Source: Sepioteuthis lessoniana (taxonomy: Eukaryota; Mollusca; Cephalopoda; Myopsida; Loliginidae). Taken from it: a stretch of 64,000 nucleotides of DNA. This document shows positions 1 through 10,370 of this stretch, piece after piece. The stretch covers positions 83,083,301 through 83,147,300 of the forward strand of contig OY757904.1 in assembly GCA_963585895.1 (NCBI GenBank). Reading direction: 5' to 3'. The position numbers and the translations under genes are program-made. The notes beneath the pieces are model-generated. The model made no database searches. It was not told where the DNA came from and worked only from the letters and a program-made list of their open reading frames with translations. How positions within the stretch are numbered: the first letter of the stretch is position 1; the number at the start of each line of letters is the position of its first letter.

Positions 1-244
1 ATTTTCCAAAGAATTCGTAATTAAGAGGTTTCGTTCTGTGGGAGTTCGTAAAGTGAGGTATAACTGTACTTGCTATTGAAACTGTAGAACTATTACTGTC
101 GTTATGAGGCTGTGGTGATATACTCCACAAGGAATATATTTGTTGTAGTAGTAGTTGTTGTTAATCAAAACTAGTTAAGTAATTTTGTAAGATAGAAGAA
201 AGCTTCGTAATCCCTTCATATAAATATAGTAAATTATAAAAGCA

Positions 245-370
245 ATTTAAATATGGTCCAGTCGACTGGGGCTCAGAATACGCAGACTGCAACCCCTGCA
301 GAAGAGTAAAACCCTTCTAAATGCTATCCTGAATATGAGACTAAACTTTATTCGGAGATGAAGCTTCCAT
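245..370 (+). repeat. Repeat A, partial copy
   Basis: This matches in order the first part of a roughly 200-bp interspersed repeat found at 5,796-6,003 and, inverted, at 6,920-7,125, 51,060-51,275 and 51,430-51,645. Shared landmarks are a 'gctgtagaatac'-like start, a 'ctctgcagag'-like stretch, 'aagaccct' and a 'tcctggatatgacactaaa'-like stretch. This copy is the most diverged. It may be a SINE or a small non-autonomous element; I see no clear A and B boxes. Confidence 0.45.
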
Positions 371-1784
371 TCTTTAACTTGAACTTAAGTCTAATCTAAC
401 CAAGATTAATAGTACTTATCAATATTCCATCGATAGATCAAATAGTTCAGTTTGAAATAATGTTTAAAATGATTTTGGACTTTATTAATGCATTGGTTCT
501 TAGAACATTGGTATTTTAATTAAGTATGTGATATTTAAAAATATTTTTTGTTCTGTGTATAACTGGAGACCATAATTAAATTTTGCATAAAATAACCCGC
601 ATGAGTTGAGATCCGTAAAACCAACCAACCGATAAATTTAAACATTAATTTATTGACAATTGTTCTATACTGATTGTCTCGACTCGCAAAAGGGACTCTG
701 ACCCAAAGATTAATATCAAAATAATAAAGTGATTAAAATAAACATTTCGCGCAGTAAGGACTATTTTTCTCGTTTGTGTTGTTATTCATTTACGTGTTGA
801 AATAATATCAAAAAATGAATTCACTGAAATATTAATTGTTACGGAGGAATGTGATGATTTATGTTGGCGCTTTGCGTGGTTTAGCGGTTAACGAGCAAGG
901 CTAGGGCTATTGTTAGTGCATTTAATTCTCATTGGGTACACCATACTTCTGGCCTTGTGCTAAATTAAGTTCGTGATAGAAATTAGATATGTTTTGTATT
1001 TTCTGCTTTAGAACATTGGTCTATAGAATAGCAGAAATCATCATATGCTGGCTGGTCAGTAATAGCTGAGGAATACGGAAAGAAATCCTGTCCATAATAT
1101 TCATTCCAAGATATTTGCCCTCAGGAAATGCTATCAGGTGTATGGTCCCACTTTCTCTACAGTTGGAGAAATATTGCTCAAAGATTTGCTTTTAATAAAA
1201 AGAGAATATAAATTGATAGAGTATGATGTATTTTTAGAGTCGAGTTGATTGCGTCTAATGTTTGACCTTTGATAAGTCAAGTGATATATCGATAGAGTTT
1301 TGATTTTTTTTTTTTTTTTTTTTTTTTGAGTTTCAAGTTAGGAACAACAAAACTAAAATGGAGTCGACGTGGAAGAAACAGCTGTGTTGTCTTGTGGAGT
1401 TTAGTGTATATAACTACGTACTTGCCACATACTCATCTACATACTTACAAGTATACACATATATAGGTGAATGTTAGTAGATATAAAGATAGATCAATAT
1501 AAATAATACAAACGTTTTAATGACGCTTCTTGTCTAAGATTTTGTTTTGATGGGTGTTTTAGTTTATATGTTACACCACGAATTTGTTTTTAGAAATCCT
1601 ATGTGTGTATAGTTGGGGATCATAAATCTATGCCCCACCCCAGATTTTATGGTAATCATCTATTTCCGTGTATTCTATATAAAGTATTTATGACTCATAT
1701 TTATAATAGCTATAAACTGTAATTCATTTAATATTAATAAGTCTTATAACAATCCATTAAATATACGTCCGTTCCTCTGTCCAG

Positions 1785-2225
1785 CTTCGGCTCCGCTATT
1801 TTCGGCTCGATTTTCCCCTTCTTTACAGTAATTGTCACTCTGTCTAATTGAAAAGATTTTGAATTAAATTAGGAAATCCAGCTCAGATTGATTTTTTAGG
1901 TGGGATCTGTCGATCAGCTTCTATGTCATATTGTCCCCTGTAAAAAGATGTCCGCCTCACAATGTCAACCCACTTTCTTGGTTGAAAGGGAGGCTCACTC
2001 TTCTTCTTCTTCTTCTTGCATTAATAATAAATATCAAATCCCCTAAATGTATTTCCGTCTATTCATACAGTCAAATTTTCTGAAATTGTTACACTTATGC
2101 TTGGAAATATTTTAAATCAAACTAGGAACTCCAGCTGGGGTTGGCCGTTTTAACAGTGGTCTGTCTTTCATCCCCTAGAATGTTAGTAAAAGTAAAACTC
2201 ATTCTTGTCCTACTTTTAAAATCTT
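1785..2225. repeat. Degenerate direct repeat pair
   Basis: Two stretches, about 1,800-2,000 and 2,070-2,200, share an ordered set of words: a 'ttaggaaatccagctc' / 'ctaggaactccagctg' core, followed by 'gatctgtc' / 'ggtctgtc' and then a 'tcccct' word. The spacing is about 270 bp. Divergence is high, and this could be two fragments of one old element. Confidence 0.3.
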
Positions 2226-2756
2226 TCAACTTTGGACGTCGAATTTTCTAGGGGAGTTCAGTTCTTGGTTTTTTCCACTCTATCCTGACTAGCTATCCTG
2301 TTGTAACACCATGGTTCTAAGTAGTCTATGGATGTAGCACTACCCCTTAGGTTTCAGTCGGGCCTCGTGGTAACTCCACTGTGATAAAAAAGCAATGAAC
2401 AAAAAACACCGACTGTTGGTTCGCTTGATACAAAAGTTTATTATCTACTACCTTTTCATAGTGGTCACCGAAAACCAATAAATAGAGTATGAAATGCATC
2501 TGCTTTAGATAGAGATAATAAAGCGTCTCGGGACGAGAGAGACAGACACAGACCTTGTTATTATGTTTCCTTCGCCAGAGGCTTGCTTTTTATGTTGCTG
2601 GATGAGATCGTCTATGTGAAAGGAAAGAAAAAAAACAAACAGTAACTTGTCGCTTTTGTTCTTTTTCTTCTTTACAAACTTGAAAAGAGTGGGGGTTTCT
2701 TATTTCTCGGCCCTTTGTGGAGATAATGTGATTTTAGTCGGTCTTCTTTCGTCAAC

Positions 2757-2761
<5 letters not shown>

Positions 2762-2814
<53 letters not shown>
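2762..2814. repeat. (AT)n microsatellite
   Basis: An uninterrupted AT dinucleotide run of about 53 bp. Confidence 0.97.
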
Positions 2815-2815
<1 letters not shown>

Positions 2816-3074
2816 TAATCTAATATCTATCAGCATTCACGGTTACCAGAAAAAAAGAAAAAAAAACAGGAACAAGAGATAAAAATATCTCGAATCACCG
2901 CCCAGGGGAAAAAGAAAAAATATCATAGGACAAAAAGAAAGAAAAAGCCAACCTCGTCACACCAGTTGAAAAAAATTAAGAGATATGCAGTCAGTTGGTC
3001 AAAAGAAAACTAAAACCCTCCGTAAACGCTTCAATGCTACAATTACAAGAGTGCTCAACATGAGTGGAGACAAC

Positions 3075-3297
3075 TATAAAATTAACTTAAATCGCAAGTC
3101 GGAAATCTCCTACAAAAGTTTCACCTTAACGGATCATCAGGAAGTCTCATACCGACCAATGATAAAGGAGAAAACGCCGTTTTTTATATTCACCAAAACC
3201 CCACCTGGCTTAAAATCTACAAAACAAAAGAAACAAAAAAAAGTGATGATCCGTTCAGGTGAAACTTTAGTAGGAGATTTCCGACTCGCGATTTAAG

Positions 3298-3308
<11 letters not shown>
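3075..3308. mobile_element. MITE with ~65-bp terminal inverted repeats
   Basis: The left arm 3,078-3,139 and right arm 3,244-3,305 are inverted copies with only 3 mismatches in 62 positions, and pairing extends about 3 bp outward. The loop is about 104 bp with no coding capacity. The outer edges abut TA, consistent with the TA target of Tc1/mariner-type transposition. The right arm runs directly into a (TA)n microsatellite, so the target duplication cannot be separated from it. A short ORF across the element comes from the arms and is not a gene. Confidence 0.8.

Positions 3309-3339
<31 letters not shown>
3305..3339. repeat. (TA)n microsatellite
   Basis: A TA run of about 35 bp sits between the MITE right end and the 3' end of a minus-strand RTE LINE fragment. 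Confidence 0.95.
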
Positions 3340-3342
<3 letters not shown>

Positions 3343-3835
3343 ATCGTACTGATAGCATGTACTTCCCTGATTCTCTCTCGCCATCCTTCTCTATCATCCA
3401 TTGTTCCTGCTAAGTCCTCTAAACTGCCTCTAGTGTCTGTATGACATGAGCTCGTCCATATGTTGGAGTTCATAAGAGAACGTCACTTATGGTTCTTACT
3501 TCTCCAGCAGTGTTCAGCGTGTTCTGATCGTCTTATTTGGATAGTTTGTGAAATGGGAAGTAAGTGGCCGTGTTAGCGTGCATTAAAGAACGTCACTTAT
3601 GAGCTGGTCTTTACTTATCCAACAGTGCCTAGGGTGTCCTGGTCATCTTATATGAATAGTTTGTACGATGAGCTGCAGTTTTGTGGGGTGATGCTTCCAG
3701 GGTTTGTTCAAAACAGCACGTAGCATTCTTGAATAATTTCTATCTGGCTTTTTCTCAGTGTGTTTCATTAGGGTCCACCTGTGGCATCCATACAGCTAGA
3801 AAGAAATCTCATTTTCCCATTTTATTTTATTGAGA
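3340..3835 (-). mobile_element. RTE-type LINE 3' fragments
   Basis: The minus strand encodes broken pieces of the C-terminal end of an RTE-type non-LTR retrotransposon. The terminal part reads 'SLEDLAGTMDDREGWRER' (minus ORF ending near 3,330), the typical end of this protein in cephalopod RTE copies. Further upstream on the minus strand are frameshifted pieces matching the region just after the reverse transcriptase (for example 'NATCCFEQTLEASPHKT' around 3,700-3,760). Two partly overlapping fragments seem to be present around 3,480-3,600. It is dead. Confidence 0.75.
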
Positions 3836-4183
3836 GACTCTGTATCATGAATCTTCTAACGGTAAGACTGTCAACAAAAAATGAACTATTCCATTGCATT
3901 CTGCATTGTAAACCTTTAACAATAAGTTTTGCCAAATTGGAGTCACATCTGTAATATGTTTAGTAGATGAAGTAGTCAGACACAGAGATAAGCTTAATAC
4001 CAACTTGGTGGTAAAATCACCATTACAGGAAGTGGGGTTCATTTGACAAGTGAACTACCAGATAAGAGACAAAGTGGAAATGGGTAATTCAGTCAGGGCT
4101 TGGTTATACACGCAACACCTACTATTGTGAATAAACGTATGATTTATTAATTAAAGGGTGTACATTTTCCCACAGAAGTTTCG
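3836..4183. other. No gene seen
   Basis: AT-rich spacer with only short frames and no recognisable element. Confidence 0.5.
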
Positions 4184-4184
4184 C

Positions 4185-4230
<46 letters not shown>
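4184..4230. repeat. (CA)n(TA)n compound microsatellite
   Basis: A CA run of about 27 bp is followed directly by a TA run of about 20 bp. The same compound structure follows RTE 3' ends elsewhere in the window. Confidence 0.95.
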
Positions 4231-4469
4231 AGGGATCCAAGTACTGCAACACCAAGAGAAGAATTATGTGGACCGTGAGAGAAATAATGTTGAAAAATAA
4301 ATTTCATTTGATTACATTCCATGAAAATATCTTAGTCAGCCTACGAACTTTTCAGCCGACCCTCAAATATAATTACTTTTTTCAGCTCTGTTTTTTAATC
4401 GTTTTTATTCTTCATTTCATCTCCTTCATATCTTTGATTCGCTTCCATTTTTTTTTTTTTTTTCGGGGG

Positions 4470-4640
4470 AATCTCCATAATGTAGTGGCTAATGTGTTGG
4501 ACTACAATATCATGATACGCGAGTTCGAACCCTTGTCACGCTATTACGTTCACTTTCGGAAAAATATCTACCCTACAAAATTTGTTAAAGAGTACCAATG
4601 CCATCATTCTACAAGGACATGCCATTAAACAATCTATGCA
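4470..4640 (+). mobile_element. tRNA-derived SINE
   Basis: Polymerase III promoter elements are visible: an A-box-like 'TAGTGGCTAATGTG' near 4,484-4,497 and a good B box 'GAGTTCGAACCC' near 4,522-4,533, about 27 bp apart as in a tRNA. The segment between would be a degenerate D and anticodon region; the acceptor stem does not pair well, so this is a SINE head, not a functional tRNA. A poly-T run precedes it. The 3' end is uncertain. Confidence 0.6.
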
Positions 4641-4900
4641 AAGCAAAATTCTTCTTTTTTCCCGCTTCATTGCCTTCATCGTTTTCTTTTTCTTTTTTTT
4701 TTTTTTGGTGGGGATAGGACCTTCGTTTGAAGTTTCTTCAACATTTCATCTCTTTTTCTGTATCTTCTTTTTACTTCTTGTATTTCTACTTTTCTCTTCC
4801 CTTCTTTCACCTCTTTTATTTCTTTCCTATTTCTCTCTATCCTTTCTCTAATCTTTTTCGTTTTTCCGACTCTTTTACTCTTCTTTTTCATCTCTTATCA
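4641..4900. repeat. Pyrimidine-rich tract
   Basis: About 260 bp with strong C/T bias on the plus strand. The open frames here on both strands are a consequence of this composition. Confidence 0.75.
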
Positions 4901-5735
4901 ACCTCAACAAAGGTTGATATGCCATAAAACCCAAACACCCAAACAACCAACATTTTTTTTTCACTTAGCTTTCTACTCCCTCTACTACTACTCCTCTACC
5001 GGTGTTCAGTTCGACACTATACGTGCTTGTATCGTTTTCTTCTCCAACTCTCACTCGCCCTTGGATGCAACTTTTTTCCTTTACTTTTCAGTCGATTCTT
5101 TGCCACAACATTTTATGAACTCAATTCATCAAACTACAATAACAACAAAAAATTGGAAGAGCCCCGATATGAAGTGACAAGCGGTAAAATATCAAATCTT
5201 TTGCTTCTTGTTTATCTTCTACTATGATTGCTTAGTGGTTTGCTCTCTTATTGATCCTCGAAATATAACAAAATAAATTTGAATTAGGTGTGGATATGCA
5301 GGTGCTCGTAGGGGGGTCAGAGTATGATTTACTTTCAATTTATTCAAACATTCATTAAACATTCTGGGTTAAAGATGATTTTTAAGAAATCAATGTTTGC
5401 AAATCGTAATGATGATTCAATGAATATTTAAATGACTTAACAGTGAACATATTTTCAAAGACTTCAATTTTACGTTGATCTTTTAAAATCCTAAAAGCCG
5501 GAATCAATTAGTTTAAAAAATATCCTCTAAAGAGAAAAGACGCAGCTGGTTCAACAGAAAACATGGGTTCACACGGCCGACAATTTTCAAGGTTTAAAAT
5601 ATTTTGTAATGAGCCGACACTTTACTCTAATGTGTTCACAACAAAAAATAACAAGTGTATCTAAGCTAAATTTTTCTACATTTATCAATCGATGTAAATC
5701 CATTAATATCTACTTAAATAGATTTATTCATTATG

Positions 5736-5738
<3 letters not shown>
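4901..5738. other. No gene seen
   Basis: AT-rich spacer. A word of about 45 bp near 4,912-4,956 ('aaaggttgatatgccata...') is repeated near 6,469-6,512, indicating a shared repeat fragment. No coding signal. Confidence 0.5.

Positions 5739-5794
<56 letters not shown>
5739..5794. repeat. (AT)n microsatellite
   Basis: An uninterrupted AT run of about 56 bp. Confidence 0.97.
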
Positions 5795-5795
<1 letters not shown>

Positions 5796-5796
<1 letters not shown>

Positions 5797-6003
5797 TATA
5801 GCCCTGTCAGTTGGGCTGTAGAATACAGCGTCTCTGCAGAGGGTAAGACCCTACCCCAACGAGTGTCCTGGATATGACACTAAACAATCTGGTGGTGAGG
5901 CTCCAGTAATGCTGGAGCTTTCGGGAATGCTGAGTACCTCTTCATTGCTTCCGCTCCAAGGGCCACTCTTTCCCGGAGTGGTAGCACTTGATAGGGTCCT
6001 ATC
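5796..6003 (+). repeat. Repeat A, near-complete copy
   Basis: About 208 bp, the best plus-strand copy of repeat A. It runs from a 'ctgtagaatacagcg' start to a 'gatagggtcctatctatgg' end. The inverted copy at 6,920-7,125 covers the same span, so both ends are supported by comparison. The family is unidentified. Confidence 0.7.
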
Positions 6004-6009
6004 TATGGG

Positions 6010-6240
6010 TAAATAGAACTATCGATAGGCTATCGGTCATAAGGAAGTCAGACCTGACCGATAAAATGAAACACAGTTTCCTCCAAGCAGCGGTCGTGTT
6101 GATAGTGCTATATGGATGCACTACATGAACGCTGACTAAACGGATGGAGAAAAAGCTTGATGGCAACAACACAAGAATGCTGAGGACCTGCCAGAAGCGA
6201 TGGACGAGAGGAAGGAGTGGCATATTGATGCAAAACTAAA
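6010..6240 (+). mobile_element. RTE-type LINE 3' fragment, deleted
   Basis: Pieces of the RTE C-terminal region are recognisable: 'gataaaatgaaacacagtttcc', a 'LLIVLYGCTT'-like stretch and a terminal piece corresponding to 'EAMDERKEWH'. Compared with the 8-kb copy, an internal part of several hundred bases between the two is missing. It is non-functional. Confidence 0.6.
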
Positions 6241-6470
6241 TTGTTTTAAATAGTACTGTTTTGACATTGAAACTGTACTTGGGCTAAACTGAATTGTTTG
6301 AAATGGAACTGTTTTGACATTTATATGTGTGTGGACAAAAATTATACTTACACTAAACTGAATTAGAACTATTTGTTTTTGACAAACTGTGTTCTCATGC
6401 TAAACTGAATTGTTTGAAAAAGAACTAATGATTTGTATAAAAATGGATTCGGCGTTAAATAACCTACAAA
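6241..6470. repeat. Degenerate ~60-bp tandem repeat
   Basis: About four imperfect units built from 'ctaaactgaattgtttgaaa' followed by 'ctgttttgacatt'. The same motif on the other strand forms longer arrays at about 31,320-31,630 and 50,690-51,040, upstream of repeat-gene copies 2 and 3. Confidence 0.55.
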
Positions 6471-6547
6471 GGTTGATATGCCATAAAACCCAAACACCCA
6501 AACAACCAACATCTATCTTAATCGGTAAATATCTATCTTTTACCTCT

Positions 6548-6551
<4 letters not shown>

Positions 6552-6618
<67 letters not shown>
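6552..6618. repeat. (CT)n microsatellite
   Basis: A CT run of about 67 bp. Confidence 0.97.
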
Positions 6619-6621
<3 letters not shown>

Positions 6622-6919
6622 GTTTGAGCAATAATTACGTATCCTGACGTGTACTTATTTTCAGAAGCTTGATCTAAAAATATAATTTTAAAATGATTGA
6701 AATGTGTGCTTAATAATTACACAGATCAAAGGACAGTAACAAGCTTGGGGCATACTATCGGATTTACTGCCATATTGAATAGTCTCAAAATAAAACTGCT
6801 TGCTTTGTTTGATTTGGTTTGGTTTATGGTGCATCAAACATTGTTGGTTATTAATGCCAAATCCATTTTTATTCATATAAACAATTTTAAACAATTCAGT
6901 TTAGCATAAGTACATAGTC

Positions 6920-7125
6920 AAATTCCATTTGACCCAGAGATAGGACCCTATCAGGTTCTACCACTCTGGGCATTGAAGAGATACTCTGCATTCCCCAAAA
7001 CTCCAGCATTACTAGAGCTTCACAATCAAATTAGTGTCATATCCGGGACACTCGTTGGGATGGGGGTCTTACCCCTCTGCAGAGAAGCAGTCAGTGTACT
7101 CTACAGCCCCAACCCCAACCCCAAT
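6920..7125 (-). repeat. Repeat A, inverted copy
   Basis: The reverse complement aligns end to end with 5,796-6,003. Together the two form an inverted pair about 900 bp apart. Confidence 0.7.
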
Positions 7126-7424
7126 CTACTACCCGGAAGAGTTTTTCATATCAATCAATTCCCAAAACTGTAGACATTAAGTTTATGAAAAAAAAAGTCT
7201 GAAGAAAATTTTTACTTGTTTTTGTTTGTTTTTTTTTTTTTGTTTATCAATCAATTTTTGATGCTTTTTACAAAAACCTTTACATTCTTTATTGACTCGT
7301 ATATATTACTTTCAGAGAATTATCCGTGTCCGAAGATGATTAAACTATGAGAGAACAACACTCTATAATCTATTATCAAATCGATTCCTCATTTTCTGAT
7401 TAATTTCTTTCGACAGTCATTAGT

Positions 7425-7540
7425 GGAGCAATCCAGGGAATAGAGTAGCGCTCTCCCCTACAACAGGGTGTAGTAGCTATTGAAAAGAGACCCTTCCGGT
7501 CACCCTTGACTACGGTTGCCAATTTTACTAATATCTTATT
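7425..7540 (+). mobile_element. SINE-B, 5'-truncated copy
   Basis: This matches the 3' half of the 263-bp tRNA-derived SINE defined at 59,978-60,240: 'tggagcaatcc', 'gtagtagctatt', 'cttccggtcaccc' and a 'ttgccaatttta' end occur in order. It interrupts the duplicated upstream segment, which at about 31,220-31,240 reads straight through 'tagtcattat', so it inserted after that segment existed. Confidence 0.7.
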
Positions 7541-7699
7541 AAGAGTTTAAATTCCATGACACTTTAAAGATTTTATACTTTATCTAGAAACTAAGATGAA
7601 ATGTTCAGTATTTTCAATTAAAAATTCGTTTCGAAGTATCCAAATATACGCGTTGGACAATAATTGATGATTTTTATTGTTGAAATCGGGTACAATGAC

Positions 7700-7997
7700 C
7701 AGAAATGACAGACACTGGTTATAATAATGAAACGTGTTTACTTGAACGTAGTTGGAGAATATTCGATTATATCGTGATTTTTTTTTATTATGCCGAGAAC
7801 ATGTATATTTTTAAAACTAAATCCAATGAGGTTTATGAGAAGGAACTACTACAGAAGCAACTAAATCCGATGAGAATTTTGAGAAACGTAAAGGCTTCTA
7901 AATCTGAAGAATAATATGATTGATCTAAGGAATAGGCAATGAAAATATTGAAAAATGATCAGTTTATATTTTGTAATTTATCTCTGTGCAAAATATA
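7700..7997 (+). pseudogene. Copy 0: decayed relic of the 51-bp repeat gene
   Basis: The upstream flank (about 7,540-7,820) matches the flank of copy 1 at about 12,940-13,214. At about 7,820 the match jumps into one and a half decayed 51-bp units: 'aaatccaatgag', 'gaactactac' and 'aatccgatgagaattttgag' correspond to unit words in copies 1 and 3. The 3' UTR words 'gaataggcaatga' and 'gatcagtttatattttg' follow, and the AATAAA seen in the other copies has become AATATA near 7,992-7,997. Promoter, non-coding exon and signal exon are deleted. A 69-residue ORF across it mixes flank and relic and is not expected to be expressed. Confidence 0.75.
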
Positions 7998-8039
7998 TTC
8001 GACTGTTCATATGACTTTAATTCTTCCTTTTTTATATTA

Positions 8040-8720
8040 ACCAATTGAAGAGTTGCTTCATGAAAGCAGGGGGTGCTAACTTGAATTTGAACGAAAAAAA
8101 AACAGAATTTATGTGTTTTAAACAAGGAGTCATCTACACTCTAAATGTCAAGCCAATAAAATAAGTCGAGCATTTTACTTATCCCGAAAGCAATATCTCA
8201 TCTACTGAATGGGATAGTATCATACACCTATCAAAGGCACAGACTGCTACTGATCTGTCATCGATTGCAGTGAAGTCCGATCTATCCGATAAAATAAAAC
8301 TGAATTTCTTAAAAGCTATGACTGTCTCAGTACTACTATACGGATATAGCCGCTAAAGAAAGGCATTGAGAAAAAGGTAGATAGGAACTACACAAGAATG
8401 CTTCGTGCTGTTTTGAACTAAACCTAGAAGCAGCACTGCACAAAACACAAGTTCTACGGTAACTCAGCTCCCATTTCACAAACTATCACGGTAAAACGAA
8501 CATATCATGCTGGTCATTGCTGGAGAATAAGGATGAGCACATAAGCAATGTTCTCCAATGGACTCTTAAACATGGACGCACCAGTATTGGCCAACCAGGA
8601 AAGACTTACGTACATCAGTTCTGTGCCGACACTTGACACAGTCTTGTAGACCTTTCAGAAGCAATGGATGATCGGGACGGATGGCGAAAAAGAGTCAGCA
8701 CAATGATGCTGATAATGATG
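8040..8720 (+). mobile_element. RTE-type LINE 3' end
   Basis: Frameshifted remains of the RT C-terminal region: 'NLNEKKTEFMCF', a 'SNISSTE' block, 'DLSDKIKLNFLKAMTVS' and a terminal piece ending near the microsatellite. The same fragment follows every repeat-gene copy (16.9, 34.8 and 52.3 kb), so it was in the ancestral duplicated unit. It has stops and frameshifts. Confidence 0.8.
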
Positions 8721-8798
8721 ACATAGAAATAAACCTATATATCCGTCTGGGTATATCGATGTATCTATTTGAGTGTTTTTACGCAAATACACACGTGG

Positions 8799-8799
<1 letters not shown>

Positions 8800-8864
<65 letters not shown>
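8800..8864. repeat. (CA)n(TA)n compound microsatellite
   Basis: A CA run of about 20 bp then a TA run of about 45 bp, directly between the RTE 3' end and a mariner 5' stub. Confidence 0.96.
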
Positions 8865-8869
<5 letters not shown>

Positions 8870-8912
8870 GAGTGAGCGATGGGTAAATTTCAGCGTTTTA
8901 AATTATTAATTA
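8865..8912 (+). mobile_element. Mariner 5' stub
   Basis: The words 'gagcgatgggtaaattt' and 'cgttttaaattatta' match the 5' ends of the longer mariner copies at 18,598, 35,450 and 53,190. It breaks off where minus-strand gypsy sequence begins. Confidence 0.6.
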
Positions 8913-10148
8913 TTCCGAAAAGTGACCTTTGATAAGAGAATCGACCATACGCCGTGATGAAAGTCGTAAGTTCCAGTGAGTCCTTATGTAAAACTATTTC
9001 ATGGAAACCACTGTTGTAATAAGTTTAGTATACACAATAGCTCCTTAAAGTTCAGCAACTAATGGATCAGTTGAGGGAAAAGAAAAATTTTCCTGTTTCA
9101 CACTTTCATTCAACTTAGTGTAATCTACTCAAAGTCTGATTCTTCCATCTCTTTTAAGGATTGCTCCAATGAGAGCACACCAGAGTCTTGACGACTTTAA
9201 TAGACGTATAATTTTCTCTTTTACTAATCGTTTTGATTCTTCCTGGGCTTTCTTTTTTATCAGAAGTGATAGATATCTAGGGGCGTCGATTCAGAAAGGT
9301 TGTGTGGTCTCTTCCAAATAAATCTTGTAAACATACCTCAATTTCCCGAGGCCTGTGAACACAATGGGCAAGTCTTTTTTATATTGGTAACCAATATTCT
9401 TTATTGTATTAACTTTGCTCAATAAATTGAAAGCTTTCATTGCTGGTCCACCCAATTATCATTCTACTAAGTCTTGCACAACGTACAGTTCTTGTTTTCC
9501 AAAAACTCAGTGTGGTATCTACGCTCACAAGGAATTTTATTTCCTATTGACCTGGTCCGTATAACCTTTGGTTTGTAAGTTTTATTATGCGAAAATTATT
9601 CCAGAAGAACTGGTCTTCTACTACAGTCACATCTGCGCCAGTATCAAGTCTAAAATTGACCATTCTGCTTCAGACTTTGGTGCTCACTTCTATCTTTTCT
9701 TCTATCTTCGAGTTCTTTTATCTCCATTTCGTGCATTTTTTCCATGTACCAAAACCTAAGAAATGGTTTTCTTCATCAACTCCCCTAACTTTTGAATTCT
9801 TCTTCTTGTGACTGAATCTTTTTAAAAAATTTGTTTGAATTTTCGCCAGTTGTTTGCAACATTTCCTGATTAGGACATCGTCTCGGGAGGTAGAATATTT
9901 GCATAAAAAATATCTCATTCCCATTTCTTTGAATAAAATGAGAAAAATAAACTTACTGTTCTGAGAGAAAATCTGTCATTTTCCTTTTCATATTATTGAA
10001 AATCTTCCGCTTTTTTAAATCAAAATACGTGTATGCAGAGCGACGGCTATTGTCTCTTCCAATAGGGAAAAAAGTTTGTTTGTTTTTTTAGACTGAAATC
10101 TTCCTATAGAGTTCGTTCGAAATTTTCAATTGATCACATCTGATACTA
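8913..10148 (-). mobile_element. Gypsy-M pol fragment
   Basis: Minus-strand Ty3/gypsy remains. Reading on the minus strand from high to low coordinates there are a degenerate zinc-knuckle region (about 9,870-9,900), an aspartic protease core 'NFRLDTGADVTVVEDQF' in the frame through about 9,600-9,665, and reverse-transcriptase pieces down to about 8,920. Frameshifts break every frame. About 540 bp of it is almost identical to 21,770-22,310. A 'TAGTATCAGATG' stretch next to the LTR at 10,137-10,148 resembles an initiator-Met tRNA primer-binding site. Confidence 0.75.
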
Positions 10149-10347
10149 TGTTGTATTATAAAGTCTGATAGTATGGCATTAATAAATGATGTAAACCCAG
10201 TGTTAACTTTGAGCATTGGTTTATTAGGCCAGAAGGACATAAAAGTCTATGTGTTGTTTTTTTACATGCGGAGATAGAAATTACTTTTATAAAATAGATG
10301 ACTTACATTTCTATTCTAAGATATAATGTAGGTAACTTCAAATTACA
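10149..10347 (-). mobile_element. Gypsy-M LTR (5' LTR of minus-strand element)
   Basis: About 199 bp. On the minus strand it starts TGTAATT and ends CAACA, contains AATAAA, and is followed directly by the putative primer-binding site. The same sequence occurs at 22,654-24,973 (split by a nested element), 20,174-20,374 and 39,293-39,482. Confidence 0.6.
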
Positions 10348-10370
10348 TCTCTATAGGTAATTGCTGTTGT

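Larger units (their letters stand above)
1..2760. other. Gene-free AT-rich flank
   Basis: I see no gene here: all six frames are broken into short ORFs without recognisable domains. The stretch holds a poly-T run near 1,307-1,327, a CTT run near 1,999-2,016 and two weak repeat traces listed separately. Around 868-900 a 'TGGTTTAGCGGTTA' stretch resembles a tRNA-type A box, but no convincing B box follows at the right distance, so I do not call a SINE there. Confidence 0.6.

Noticed and set aside
868-960. tRNA-like A box as a SINE or tRNA
   Set aside because: No matching B box at the right distance and no stem pairing.
2985-3296. 103-codon ORF
   Set aside because: It spans a MITE and its inverted repeats; no coding features.
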